This document shows positions 52,686 to 61,897 of a stretch of DNA of 64,000 nt, in pieces; positions within the stretch are counted from its first letter, which is position 1, and every line of letters starts with the position of its first letter. Source of the stretch: Arcticibacter pallidicorallinus (GTDB lineage Bacteria > Bacteroidota > Bacteroidia > Sphingobacteriales > Sphingobacteriaceae); contig NZ_PVTH01000013.1 of the NCBI RefSeq assembly GCF_003002875.1, positions 1-64,000 on the forward strand, in the 5' to 3' direction. A program made the position numbers and the translations under genes. Under the pieces are notes generated by a model. That model saw only the letters and a program-made list of their open reading frames with translations. It was not told the DNA's origin and did not search any database.

Positions 52686-54506
52686 CTATAAAACAGCCTT
52701 ATTAATTGCCTGATAAATGGCGTCCTGAATCTTTGGTCTTACCCGCAGGCTGCTGAGCTTGTTTGCAGGCTGCTCATAAAGCCGGTTTGACAGAAATATA
52801 TAGATGAGCTTACTCTTCGGATCTACCCATACACACGTTCCGGTAAAACCGGTATGTCCATAGGTTTGAGGAGATGCGAGTTCTGAAGGGTATCTGTTTA
52901 CCGGATCCGGATCCCAGCGGTCAAATCCAAGCCCCCTTCTACTAACATTGCTCTGTCTGCTGGTGAACATATCAATAGTTGAAGGCTGAAAGTACTGCTT
53001 GCCGCCGTAGATCCCCCCGTTCAACATCATCTGGAACAGTATCGCGAGGTCGTTTGCTGAGGAAAACAGCCCGGCATGTCCGGCAACTCCGCCAGCAAGT
53101 GCGGCCCCCTGATCATGGACATATCCCTCAATGAGGGTCTTTCTGAAATAAGTATCTTTCTCTGTAGGAACAATTTCCGACTTGTCGAAGCGCAGGCGGG
53201 GGGCGAAGCCAGCATATTTCATGCCCAGTGGTTTATAAAATTCGTTTTGCACGTACTGATCCATGGGTTCGGATGCTTGTCGTTCAATAATTTCTTTCAT
53301 AAAGTACATGCTCAGATCACTATATACGTACTTGCCTGGAGTACGTAATCCGCTGTTGAGCATTTTTGGCAACATGACATCATTGTAGTAATCGCGTTTT
53401 ATATAGTAGTTGTCGGCTACTTTAATCGGGAACACATCGGAAGAATCGCGACTGAACTCCCCCGGCTTAAGCGAATTATGAAATGGAATGTAAGATACCA
53501 GGCCTGCCTGATGAAGCATCAGGTCGCGAACGGGAATAGATTTTTTGTTGGTTTCCCTGGCAAGAGGCAGATAGTAGCCCATAGCAGAGTCAAGACTCAG
53601 CTTGTTTTGTTCGTAAAGGCGCATGGAAGCGATGGTTGTTGCAGCGATCTTGGATACAGAAGCCAGGTCAAAGATGTCATTCACACGCGTTTCCCTTTTT
53701 TTCTCGTAAGTGTGGGATCCATAAGCCTTGTCGAATATAACCCTGCCATCCTTCACTACCATTACAACAGCACCCGGTGTAACGCGCTGAGCAATAGCTG
53801 ATCTTACTATATTGTCTATTGGTCGCTCCAAGTCGCCGGAGTTGATTCCCAGTTCCTCAGGTACAGTGTAGGAAAGTCTGATGGTTGCGGTATGAAACCC
53901 GTCACCTGCCTTGAACTTCGGTGAAACGGTGGCGGGCAGCTTAGAGCTGGCCGCGGTTCCGCCAAATATAAGTTGTGCGGTAAAGCTTGCAGAGGACGGC
54001 GAATCCGAAGCCGACCATATCACGGGTGATTTCAGACTATCGAGATGTGCGAGAGTACTGGCAGTGCTATAAAGCACAACAATGAGCTGCTTGCTACGCT
54101 CCATATCTTGAAGGAATCTCAGGGTACTTTCCCTGTAGATAGCTTGTTGACTGACCTGAACGATAACCGCGTTATAGAGTTTCAGATCTGCACTCAGTGA
54201 ATTAAGATTTGGCTGGGATGAATAGGCCTCTGCAGAAAAACGGTCGACAGTTGTGTATTTATTCGCTATACTGTCAAACATTGTCGCGTTCTCTGATCCA
54301 ATATTCACACTCGCAAAGCGTTTCTTATCGAGATCGATAACAGGGACAAAGGAAGAGTCATTTTGTAATAAAACAGTTGATTGACGGCTTGCTCTCATTT
54401 GTTCCAGCCAGGTCAGCGATGGATTATGACAGGAAGATGCAAAGGAGCTTACGGTGATTAGCAGGGACAGGATAGATATAGAGGAATATATACAGTACTT
54501 GAACAT
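52686..54506 (-). CDS. Serine hydrolase with GH3-type C-terminal domain, no GH3 barrel
   Basis: A 606-residue exported protein. Residues 43-210 resemble the C-terminal domain of family-3 glycoside hydrolases (STVLLQNDSSFVPVIDLDKKRFASVNIG; LIFGGTAASSKLPATVS). The rest (about 225-600) is a class C-like beta-lactamase/esterase domain with S283-V-S-K286 as the SxxK motif and a YSD triad element near 395. Bacteroidota often have a three-part fusion, GH3 barrel, GH3 C-domain, hydrolase; here the barrel is absent and a signal peptide (MFKYCIYSSISILSLL...) begins directly before the middle domain. It probably acts on cell-wall material. Confidence 0.85.
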   Translation of the reverse strand: MFKYCIYSSISILSLLITVSSFASSCHNPSLTWLEQMRASRQSTVLLQNDSSFVPVIDLDKKRFASVNIGSENATMFDSIANKYTTVDRFSAEAYSSQPNLNSLSADLKLYNAVIVQVSQQAIYRESTLRFLQDMERSKQLIVVLYSTASTLAHLDSLKSPVIWSASDSPSSASFTAQLIFGGTAASSKLPATVSPKFKAGDGFHTATIRLSYTVPEELGINSGDLERPIDNIVRSAIAQRVTPGAVVMVVKDGRVIFDKAYGSHTYEKKRETRVNDIFDLASVSKIAATTIASMRLYEQNKLSLDSAMGYYLPLARETNKKSIPVRDLMLHQAGLVSYIPFHNSLKPGEFSRDSSDVFPIKVADNYYIKRDYYNDVMLPKMLNSGLRTPGKYVYSDLSMYFMKEIIERQASEPMDQYVQNEFYKPLGMKYAGFAPRLRFDKSEIVPTEKDTYFRKTLIEGYVHDQGAALAGGVAGHAGLFSSANDLAILFQMMLNGGIYGGKQYFQPSTIDMFTSRQSNVSRRGLGFDRWDPDPVNRYPSELASPQTYGHTGFTGTCVWVDPKSKLIYIFLSNRLYEQPANKLSSLRVRPKIQDAIYQAINKAVL

Positions 54507-54559
54507 ATGAAAATGGATAGATTATGACTTAAACGAAATTTTAAGAAATAATTGTCTTT

Positions 54560-54660
54560 AAAAAAAGAAAGCCCGGGGGATTCCCGGGCCTGGTTAGTTT
54601 GAGTGTTTTTCCCATCTCAAAGACAGCTCGGCTTCTGGCCAGCTTACGAGGCAAGCCATT
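54560..54660 (-). ncRNA. Candidate structured leader RNA or sRNA with terminator
   Basis: Read leftward, this region shows GGCTT/AAGCC (54657-54653 with 54634-54630), AGCT/AGCT (54644-54641 with 54628-54625), TTTGAG/CTCAAA (54621-54616 with 54603-54598), and then a strong intrinsic terminator: GCCCGGG (54589-54583), loop AATCC, CCCGGGC (54577-54571), TTTCTTTTTTT (54570-54560). The ATG of the serine hydrolase gene is 53 nt further on. It matches no riboswitch family that I can name. It could be an attenuator or a separate small RNA. Confidence 0.5.
54571..54589 (-). terminator. Intrinsic terminator upstream of the serine hydrolase gene
   Basis: Seven G/C pairs with a 5-nt loop, followed on the minus strand by a T-tract. 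No T-run follows on the plus strand, so it can only act leftward, ahead of the gene. Confidence 0.8.
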
Positions 54661-54820
54661 TAATGAAATTTAAAGCTGAGTGGTTAACTAAATATTAGTT
54701 GTTGATTAAGAGTTTGTAAACATGAAAGTCCGAAAAATAAATGAACAATACAAATATTACTTAACATTTTGTAAAATGACCGATACGAAGATGAGCAGGA
54801 TGATGCTGGTTTATTTTGAT

Positions 54821-54828
54821 TATTTTTG
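54821..54828 (+). promoter_or_regulatory. -7 box of mutL
   Basis: TATTTTTG matches TAnnTTTG, 12 nt before the ATG at 54841. This makes the in-frame ATG at 54826 unlikely. Confidence 0.55.
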
Positions 54829-54840
54829 CGATTAGAAATT

Positions 54841-56691
54841 ATGTCTGATATTATACAGCTTTTACCAGATTCCGTTGCCAATCAAATAGCCGCGGGCGAG
54901 GTAGTACAGAGACCTTCTTCGGCAGTCAAGGAACTTGTTGAAAATTCGATAGATGCGGGTGCCGGAAAAATCCAGTTGATCATTAAGGATGCGGGCAAAT
55001 CCCTCATTCAGGTTATTGATGATGGATGCGGCATGAGTATTACAGATGCCCGGATGTGCTTTGAGCGCCATGCGACCTCAAAGATCCGCAAGGCAGGGGA
55101 TCTCTTCGCCATTCGTACTATGGGCTTTCGGGGCGAGGCCATGGCGTCTATTGCTGCGATTGCACAGGTTGAGCTGAAGACACGCCGTCATGAGGACGAA
55201 CTGGGAACACACATCTGCATCGAGGGGTCAGAAATCGTGAAACAGGAGCCTGTATCCTGCAGTGCGGGTAGCAGCATCAGCATAAAAAACCTTTTCTTTA
55301 ATACACCGGCCAGACGCAATTTCCTGAAGGGGAATCCTGTGGAACTGCGCCATATCATAGATGAATTCCAGCGTATCGCTCTGGCTCATCCTGAAATACA
55401 TTTTACCTTTCATCATGATGGTAACGAAATGTTTCATCTGCCGAAGGCTAGTCTTAAACAGCGGATTGTTCATCTGTTCGGAAATGCCTACAACCAGAAG
55501 CTTGTTCCGATCGAAGAAGATACAAGCATCATTGTGGTTAAAGGCTTTATCGGGAAGCCTGAATTTGCGCGCAAAACGAGAGGCGAGCAGTTTTTCTTTG
55601 TAAACAAGCGTTTTATAAAGGACCCCTACCTGAATCACGCGGTGGTGACAGCCTATGAGGAGCTACTGCCTGAAGATAGCTTTCCGCTTTACGTCCTGTT
55701 TATCGACATCGACCCCGCTAAGATTGATATCAATGTACATCCGACGAAAACAGAAATCAAATACCAGGACGAAAAGGCTTTATATGCCATCATCAGGTCT
55801 GCGGTTAAGCGTTCGCTGGGGCAATACAATATCACTCCAACGCTCGACTTTGATCAGGAGACCGGCTTTAGCCACATGATCACACAGAAGGCTCCGGAAG
55901 AAATTGTGCCTCCACAGATCACTTTCAATCCGGATTTCAATCCTTTCCAGTCTGATAAAAAAAGCGCAAGGTCGTCCTCATACTCGCGCAACTTTGGAGA
56001 AGATCAGGGCGAGGTGAGCAAAAACTGGGGCTCTCTGTACGAAATTGTTGATGAAGCAAGGGACAGGCAGCAACAGACTATTCTGGAGATTGAGGATGCC
56101 GAGGCTGCCCAGATAAAAAAAGAAGGTCGTCATTTCTTTCAGCTTCACAGCAGATTGATTATCTCCCCTATTAAATCGGGCTTTATGCTGATCGACCAGC
56201 AGGCTGCGCATGAGCGGATTCTTTACGAGCGATTCCTGCATCAGCTGGAAAACCGCCAGGGTGCCTGTCAGCAAAGCCTGTTTCCGCAAACTGTTACGCT
56301 TAACGCGGCGGATTTTGAACTGGTAAAAGAGCTTTTGCCGGATATACAGTCCTTAGGTTTTCAGATCCGCGAGTTTGGTAAGAACACTGTCATTGTGGAG
56401 GGAATTCCTGCCGACATCAGCGCAAATGTGAGCGAAGTGGAAATGCTTGAGCACCTGATCGAAGGATTTAAAAACAATTTAACCCTACTGCGTTTGGATA
56501 AACGGGACAATCTCGCGAGAACACTCGCACGGAACGCAGCCTTAAAAGCAGGCACCCGCTTATCTCAGGAAGAAATGAACAACCTGATCGATCAGCTGTT
56601 TGCTTGTGAAAGACCTAACTCTTCTCTGACGGGTAAACCGGTAATCATTAAATACTCCATTGAGGAGCTTTTACAGAAATTTGAAAAATAG
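54841..56691 (+). CDS. mutL: DNA mismatch repair protein MutL
   Basis: A 616-residue MutL. The N-terminal GHKL ATPase has VANQIAAGEVVQRPSSAVKELVENSIDAGA, IDDGCGM and TMGFRGEAMASI. The C-terminal domain keeps the metal-dependent endonuclease motif in the form DQQAAHERILYE (usually DQHA-x2-E-x4-E) and ACERPNSS, so nicking activity is likely. It coordinates MutS with strand removal. Two rhomboid genes and an EEP gene follow closely. Confidence 0.97.
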   Translation: MSDIIQLLPDSVANQIAAGEVVQRPSSAVKELVENSIDAGAGKIQLIIKDAGKSLIQVIDDGCGMSITDARMCFERHATSKIRKAGDLFAIRTMGFRGEAMASIAAIAQVELKTRRHEDELGTHICIEGSEIVKQEPVSCSAGSSISIKNLFFNTPARRNFLKGNPVELRHIIDEFQRIALAHPEIHFTFHHDGNEMFHLPKASLKQRIVHLFGNAYNQKLVPIEEDTSIIVVKGFIGKPEFARKTRGEQFFFVNKRFIKDPYLNHAVVTAYEELLPEDSFPLYVLFIDIDPAKIDINVHPTKTEIKYQDEKALYAIIRSAVKRSLGQYNITPTLDFDQETGFSHMITQKAPEEIVPPQITFNPDFNPFQSDKKSARSSSYSRNFGEDQGEVSKNWGSLYEIVDEARDRQQQTILEIEDAEAAQIKKEGRHFFQLHSRLIISPIKSGFMLIDQQAAHERILYERFLHQLENRQGACQQSLFPQTVTLNAADFELVKELLPDIQSLGFQIREFGKNTVIVEGIPADISANVSEVEMLEHLIEGFKNNLTLLRLDKRDNLARTLARNAALKAGTRLSQEEMNNLIDQLFACERPNSSLTGKPVIIKYSIEELLQKFEK

Positions 56692-56712
56692 AACCTTACT
56701 TCAAGGAAACGA

Positions 56713-57435
56713 ATGAATAGTTACAGACAGTCACCTTTTTCCAATATTTCACCGGTAGTTAAAAACCTGCTGATTATTAACGCTATCTTCTATCTGGCTA
56801 CCATGCTGTTTATGAAGAATGGACAGTCGCAGCTTATTCCACTATTTGGTGTCTTTTACTTCGACTCTGAATTATTCAGGGCCTGGCAACCCGTAACCTA
56901 TATGTTTATGCATAGCGACCAGTCTTTCATGCATATCATGTTTAATATGTTTGCCTTATATAGCTTTGGATCTGCTTTGGAATATATTATGGGTTCAAAG
57001 CGGTTTTTGAACTTTTATCTCATCACGGGAATCGGCGCCCTGGCGCTGCAAATGATCATTCAAGCTATTGAAGTTCACTCTGTTGTGGGCAGCATTACGG
57101 CAGATATCCGGTCGTTTCCGTTTCAAAGTCAGGAAGACCTGAATAAAGTGGCATCAATATACCTGACACCAATGGTGGGTGCTTCGGGAGCTATTTTTGG
57201 CTTGCTTGTGGCATTCGGGCTGTTATTCCCTAATGCAGAATTATTTTTATTATTTATTCCCGTTCCGGTAAAAGCTAAGTATATTATTCCCGTTTATGTC
57301 GTTATAGAATTATTCCTGGGTGTGGGGCAATTTTCGGGCGACTCTGTCGCGCACTTTGCACACCTGGGTGGAGCGTTATTTGGTTTTATCTTAATAAAAT
57401 ATTGGAGGATTCACCGTCCCGGAGGTTTTATATGA
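56713..57435 (+). CDS. Rhomboid intramembrane serine protease, first copy
   Basis: A 240-residue six-helix membrane protein. The catalytic dyad is Ser158 (GASGAIFG) and His217 (FAHLGGALFGF); the HxxxN motif of the oxyanion region is at 74-78. It cleaves transmembrane segments. It is 21 nt after mutL and overlaps the next rhomboid by 4 nt. Confidence 0.93.
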   Translation: MNSYRQSPFSNISPVVKNLLIINAIFYLATMLFMKNGQSQLIPLFGVFYFDSELFRAWQPVTYMFMHSDQSFMHIMFNMFALYSFGSALEYIMGSKRFLNFYLITGIGALALQMIIQAIEVHSVVGSITADIRSFPFQSQEDLNKVASIYLTPMVGASGAIFGLLVAFGLLFPNAELFLLFIPVPVKAKYIIPVYVVIELFLGVGQFSGDSVAHFAHLGGALFGFILIKYWRIHRPGGFI

Positions 57436-58286
57436 AAAGATCGGCTGTCAGCGAATTATGGTATAAGGTGGCTCAATCAGGAAGCCGCATGAACTTATTT
57501 ATCGGAATAAACACCGCGATCTTTGTCATCGTTGGCTTCATCTCTGTAGCTGAATGGTTATTCACGCGCAACACGGCAACAGCAAATCTTATAAAAGAAT
57601 ATATTTCGATGCCCGCCTACCTCCCGGAGCTTTTGTACAAGTTCTGGACGCCGTTGACCTATATGTTCGGTCATTCGGGGTTTTTCCATTTTATATTTAA
57701 TATGCTATGGCTGTACTGGTTTGGTCAGATCTTCGAAGACTTTCTGAGTGCCAGGCAGCTCACATTTACATATTTGAGCGGAGGTCTGGCTGGTGCTATC
57801 CTCTTTATCGCCTTCTATAACATATTCCCGGCCTTTTCGGATATTCTGCCAGTGGCAACTTTGATCGGCGCTTCTGCAAGTGTGATGGCGGTCGTTGTAG
57901 CTACTGCTACGCTTTTACCAGACTATAGCATCCGCCTGCTTCTGTTTGGGAACGTAAAGCTGAAGTTTCTGGTTATCGCGTTCATTGTAATCGATATTAT
58001 CGGTATTGCAGAGCTGAACGCAGGTGGGAGCATTGCACATCTGGGTGGAGCGTTAATGGGCTTTATTTTCATTAAGCAGCTTCAGAACGGAAACGACTGG
58101 AGTAAGATCTTTGCCAGGAAGAAAAAGCTAAAGGTTGCTGCCACTAACTACAGTCACAAGGTTCCTGCCGGTCTCCCCGACCAGGAAGTGATCGACCAGA
58201 TACTGGATAAAATATCAAGATCCGGATATGACAGCCTGAGCCGCAAAGAGAAAGAAGAACTATTCAAAGCGAGCAATAAGGAATGA
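57432..58286 (+). CDS. Rhomboid intramembrane serine protease, second copy
   Basis: A 284-residue rhomboid: Ser148 in IGASASVMA, His203 in IAHLGGALMGF, HFIFN (86-90). Compared with copy one it carries an extra C-terminal cytosolic extension of about 70 charged residues (EVIDQILDKISRSGYDSLSRKEKEELFKASNKE), a motif seen in many Bacteroidota rhomboids. It starts at 57432; the start overlaps the previous stop (ATGA). Confidence 0.93.
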   Translation: MKRSAVSELWYKVAQSGSRMNLFIGINTAIFVIVGFISVAEWLFTRNTATANLIKEYISMPAYLPELLYKFWTPLTYMFGHSGFFHFIFNMLWLYWFGQIFEDFLSARQLTFTYLSGGLAGAILFIAFYNIFPAFSDILPVATLIGASASVMAVVVATATLLPDYSIRLLLFGNVKLKFLVIAFIVIDIIGIAELNAGGSIAHLGGALMGFIFIKQLQNGNDWSKIFARKKKLKVAATNYSHKVPAGLPDQEVIDQILDKISRSGYDSLSRKEKEELFKASNKE

Positions 58287-59410
58287 GGCGTAAGAAAAGG
58301 GTGAAAAGCTTGGGGTTTGCAAGAAGGTCAATGCTGTTCATAAACATCGCATTTGTGGTCCTTATGCTCCTCAGTTATCTCTCATCGGTTGTGAATCCAA
58401 CACATGTCTGGCCGATGGCATTCTTCGGACTTGCCTATCCGTTTCTCCTGTTTATACATGTGCTGTTTATCGCCTTCTGGATTCTTAGCAGGCCTGTCTT
58501 CGCACTTATTTCTTTGGCGACCATACTCTTGGGCTGGAAATTTTTGACGCTGACGATCGGCTTTCGTGAGTCGCAAGCTATAGAAGTACCCAAATCATCC
58601 AAGGACATGATCAGGATAATGACCTGGAATGTTCATGAGTTTAAGCCATTCGGCAGCAAGGCAGACAAGCCGGTAAGGGATCAAATGCTGGAAATCATCA
58701 GGAATGAGCAGCCAGACATTCTCTGTATGCAGGAATACTATTCCAAGCGTCGGGGCGAGTCGAATATCAAAAAAATGATCACCGAAATCATGGCTGCGGA
58801 GCACTATCATGTGCGCGAGGATTTCGGAAACCCCTGGGAATTGAAGGGTATGGTCATATTTTCGAAGATTCCGTTCACGGACACCGGATCGGTCGTTTTC
58901 CCGAACTCACCTGGAAGTAATGAAACGATATATGCAGACTTTGAATACGATAAAAAGAAGTTCAGAGTCTATAATGTTCATTTACAATCTATCAACTTTA
59001 AGCCGGAAGACTATAAATATATTAAGACGGTTAAAGAAGAAATCAATACCGATGTTCAATCATCAAGACGCATTGGGAGCAGGCTAAAACGCGCTTTCAT
59101 CAAAAGAAGTGAACAGGTTAACTACCTTTCTAAACATATAAAAGCTTATCCGGGGCCGGTAATTATAGCCGGCGACTTCAATGACACCCCTGCGTCCTTT
59201 GCGGTAAATAAGCTATCTTCGGGCATGAGGAACGCGTTCCGAGAGAAAGGAAGTGGCTTTGGGATTACTTATAATGGCGAATTTCCGAACTTCCAGATTG
59301 ACTATATTTTAGCTTCTAAAGATTTCGAAGTAAAAAGCTACCTTACTGTCAATAAAAAACTTTCGGATCATTATCCTGTTAGAAGCGATTTAGAATTCCG
59401 GACTCCATAG
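58283..59410 (+). CDS. Endonuclease/exonuclease/phosphatase (EEP) family protein
   Basis: A 375-residue protein with hydrophobic helices near the N-terminus (about 15-90), then an EEP domain: RIMTWNVHEFKPFG, DILCMQEYYS, VYNVHLQS, IIAGDFNDTP and SDHYPVRSDL, so the Asn, Glu, Asp and His of the active site are present. The substrate is unknown; membrane-bound EEPs can act on phospholipids, nucleic acids or phosphoesters. It overlaps the second rhomboid gene by 4 nt (ATGA). Confidence 0.88.
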   Translation: MRRKKRVKSLGFARRSMLFINIAFVVLMLLSYLSSVVNPTHVWPMAFFGLAYPFLLFIHVLFIAFWILSRPVFALISLATILLGWKFLTLTIGFRESQAIEVPKSSKDMIRIMTWNVHEFKPFGSKADKPVRDQMLEIIRNEQPDILCMQEYYSKRRGESNIKKMITEIMAAEHYHVREDFGNPWELKGMVIFSKIPFTDTGSVVFPNSPGSNETIYADFEYDKKKFRVYNVHLQSINFKPEDYKYIKTVKEEINTDVQSSRRIGSRLKRAFIKRSEQVNYLSKHIKAYPGPVIIAGDFNDTPASFAVNKLSSGMRNAFREKGSGFGITYNGEFPNFQIDYILASKDFEVKSYLTVNKKLSDHYPVRSDLEFRTP

Positions 59411-59424
59411 AATATACAATTTAT

Positions 59425-59432
59425 TAAGTTTG
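59425..59432 (+). promoter_or_regulatory. -7 box of cysS, 4 nt before the ATG
   Basis: TAAGTTTG fits TAnnTTTG and is followed by CACA and then the ATG at 59437. If used, the mRNA starts at or beside the ATG. Confidence 0.5.
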
Positions 59433-59436
59433 CACA

Positions 59437-60897
59437 ATGACTAACAACCTGGTTGTTTATAATACGTTATCAAGAAAAAAAGAGCCTTTTGAGCCGATAA
59501 ATGCCCCGTTTGTGGGAATGTATGTTTGTGGACCTACCGTATACAGCGATGTTCATCTGGGCAATTGCCGGACGTTCGTATCTTTTGATTTAATATACAG
59601 GTACCTGACGCACCTGAAATATAAAGTGCGTTATGTTAGAAATATAACGGACGCAGGGCACCTCGAAGGTGACCGCGACGAAGGGGACGATAAATTTTCA
59701 AAAAAGGCCCGCCTGGAGCAGATTGAGCCTATGGAAATTGTTCAGCGATACACCATCGGATTTCATGATGTAATGAGGGTGTTCAATACACTACCTCCGA
59801 ATATCGAGCCTACGGCAACCGGTCATATTGCTGAGCAAATCGAAATGGTCAAGGAGATCCTGGCAAACGATTTCGCTTACGAAGTAAACGGCACTGTTTA
59901 TTTTGATGTGGAGAAGTATAGTAAAGATCATAATTATACTGTACTGACCAACCGGAACATCGACGAACTCATTGCAAATAGCCGCGATCTGGGAGGTCAG
60001 GATGAGAAGAAGGGAAGACTTGATTTTGCCTTGTGGATCAAAGCGAAGCCAGAACATATCATGCGCTGGCCGTCGCCATGGGGATGGGGCTTTCCGGGAT
60101 GGCATATTGAATGCTCCGCAATGAGCAGTAAATATCTTGGTGATTCCTTCGACATTCACGGTGGAGGAATGGATCTTGCTGCAACCCACCACACCAATGA
60201 GATCGCGCAGTCTAAAGCATGCAACCATAAAGAGCCAGCCAAGTACTGGCTTCATACCAATATGCTGACCGTTAACGGCACGCGTATGTCGAAATCGGCT
60301 GGAAATGGCTTCTTACCTCATGAACTCTTCACCGGGAACCATCCTTTGCTTACAAGAGGATTTTCTCCAATGACAGTTAGATTTTTCATGCTTCAGGCTC
60401 ATTACCGCAGTACACTCGATTTCTCTAATGAAGCACTTGAAGCGTCGGACAAAGGCTTTAAGCGCTTAATGAACGCCTGTGCGCTCCTGCCAAAGCTAAA
60501 GGCATCGGATAAGTCAGACTTTGATATCCAACAGATCATTCATCGCTGCTACGAGGCTATGAATGATGATTTCAACAGCCCTGTGGCAATCGCGGAGCTC
60601 TTTGAAGCGGCAAGGATAATTAACAGCGTACATGACGGAAAGGGTAGCATTACTCAGACCGATCTGGAGGCCCTGAACTCCTTGGTAAATGATTTTATCT
60701 ATGACGTACTTGGCTTAAAGGAAGAGACTGCTCAAACGGACGAGATTGGACCGCTTATCGACTTCGTAATCAATTTACGTCTGCAGGCAAGAGCTTCCAA
60801 AGACTATGCGACATCTGACAGAATCAGAAATGGTCTGCTTGAACTGGGTATTCAGTTAAAAGACAACAAGGAAGGCACATCCTGGAGTAAATTATAA
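59437..60897 (+). CDS. cysS: Cysteinyl-tRNA synthetase
   Basis: A 486-residue class I synthetase: Cys31 in [12 protein letters not shown]-type HLGN (40-43), zinc-site blocks GWHIECSAM and HHTNE, and the KMSKS-type RMSKSAGN. It charges tRNA-Cys. It is a separate unit after the rhomboid-EEP genes, with its own -7 box. Confidence 0.97.
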   Translation: MTNNLVVYNTLSRKKEPFEPINAPFVGMYVCGPTVYSDVHLGNCRTFVSFDLIYRYLTHLKYKVRYVRNITDAGHLEGDRDEGDDKFSKKARLEQIEPMEIVQRYTIGFHDVMRVFNTLPPNIEPTATGHIAEQIEMVKEILANDFAYEVNGTVYFDVEKYSKDHNYTVLTNRNIDELIANSRDLGGQDEKKGRLDFALWIKAKPEHIMRWPSPWGWGFPGWHIECSAMSSKYLGDSFDIHGGGMDLAATHHTNEIAQSKACNHKEPAKYWLHTNMLTVNGTRMSKSAGNGFLPHELFTGNHPLLTRGFSPMTVRFFMLQAHYRSTLDFSNEALEASDKGFKRLMNACALLPKLKASDKSDFDIQQIIHRCYEAMNDDFNSPVAIAELFEAARIINSVHDGKGSITQTDLEALNSLVNDFIYDVLGLKEETAQTDEIGPLIDFVINLRLQARASKDYATSDRIRNGLLELGIQLKDNKEGTSWSKL

Positions 60898-60947
60898 CAA
60901 TCTGCGCATATACAGGGCTGTACTTAACAACAAAACATCAAAATTTA

Positions 60948-61802
60948 ATGAAATTCGCTTTATCGGTAATCTGCTTTATCACTGTGTGGTCACCCGCATT
61001 TTCGCAAACTCCTGAGGGAGTGCAGCAGCTAATAGCAGCAGAGAATTATTTCAATTTAAAGGTCGAGGAAAAAGGGCTTAAAAAAGCTTTTTTGTCAGTA
61101 TCTGACGACTATACCATTGCATTCAGACCCGGACCTGTTTCGGCGAAGAAGTTCTACAAGGAACAGCCAGACAGCATCGGCCATTTAAAACTTCAGCCTG
61201 TACTGGCGAAAATATCCAAGAGTGATGACTGGGGCTTCACTGCAGGACCCTATACTTTCAAGCAGAGTCCATCATCGCCTCAGTCATTCTATGGTACTTA
61301 CCTGTCTGTATGGAAGAAGAATAAGCGGGGTATCTGGAGACTGGCTATGGATGCGGGAGTTGCGCACAAAAAGCCAACAACAAAGCTCAAGAACTCTTTC
61401 ATGACGCCGAGCGATAAGGACTACATACATCAGAAGTCGGACAAACGCCTGCAACAGAGAGAAGATATCGTACTTAGCTCTGACAAGCTGATGTCTACCA
61501 TCATGAAGGCTGACAACCGCATTGCACAGACAGAGTTCTTAACAGATGACAGCTGGTTGCTATTCCCGGGATATGAGCCAATGACCGATAAGAAGAGCAT
61601 TATGGCCTTCTGGAAGACAAAAGGCTATAAAGCGCTTACCTATCCGGTTAAGGCCGACAGATCTCTAAGCGGTGAGATTGCCTACACGTATGGCAATGCG
61701 ACAATTCTCGCAAAAAAGTATAACTACATTCGTGTTTGGGAAGTTCAGCCTTCTCATAAATGGAATGTCATTGCAGAGGTGTTTACGGAAGAGCTGCCGT
61801 AA
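60948..61802 (+). CDS. Exported protein with two NTF2-like parts
   Basis: A 284-residue protein with a signal peptide (MKFALSVICFITVWSPAFSQ). It seems to hold two weakly similar halves, each with an AEN-type helix start (QLIAAENYFNLKVEEKGLKKAFLSV and LMSTIMKADNRIAQTEFLTDD) and a tryptophan-rich strand (SVWKKNKRGIWRLAMDAG; YNYIRVWEVQPSHKWNVIAEV), in line with tandem NTF2-like (DUF4440-like) domains. No catalytic site is evident and function is unknown. Confidence 0.65.
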   Translation: MKFALSVICFITVWSPAFSQTPEGVQQLIAAENYFNLKVEEKGLKKAFLSVSDDYTIAFRPGPVSAKKFYKEQPDSIGHLKLQPVLAKISKSDDWGFTAGPYTFKQSPSSPQSFYGTYLSVWKKNKRGIWRLAMDAGVAHKKPTTKLKNSFMTPSDKDYIHQKSDKRLQQREDIVLSSDKLMSTIMKADNRIAQTEFLTDDSWLLFPGYEPMTDKKSIMAFWKTKGYKALTYPVKADRSLSGEIAYTYGNATILAKKYNYIRVWEVQPSHKWNVIAEVFTEELP

Positions 61803-61825
61803 AGTTTGCATCACTTGCTACACAT

Positions 61826-61854
61826 AAAAAAGTCCTGCAGTAAACTGCAGGACT
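61826..61854 (-). terminator. Terminator after the iron alcohol dehydrogenase gene
   Basis: AGTCCTGCAG (61831-61840) pairs with CTGCAGGACT (61845-61854); read leftward it ends in a five-T run. Confidence 0.8.
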
Positions 61855-61897
61855 ACACAACACCAAATCCCGGGGATTAAAGGCGGGCAAACTTCAA

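Larger units (their letters stand above)
54507..54840. other. Intergenic region between serine hydrolase gene and mutL
   Basis: 334 nt holding the leader and terminator described below and the mutL promoter. Nothing protein-coding is supported. Confidence 0.6.
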
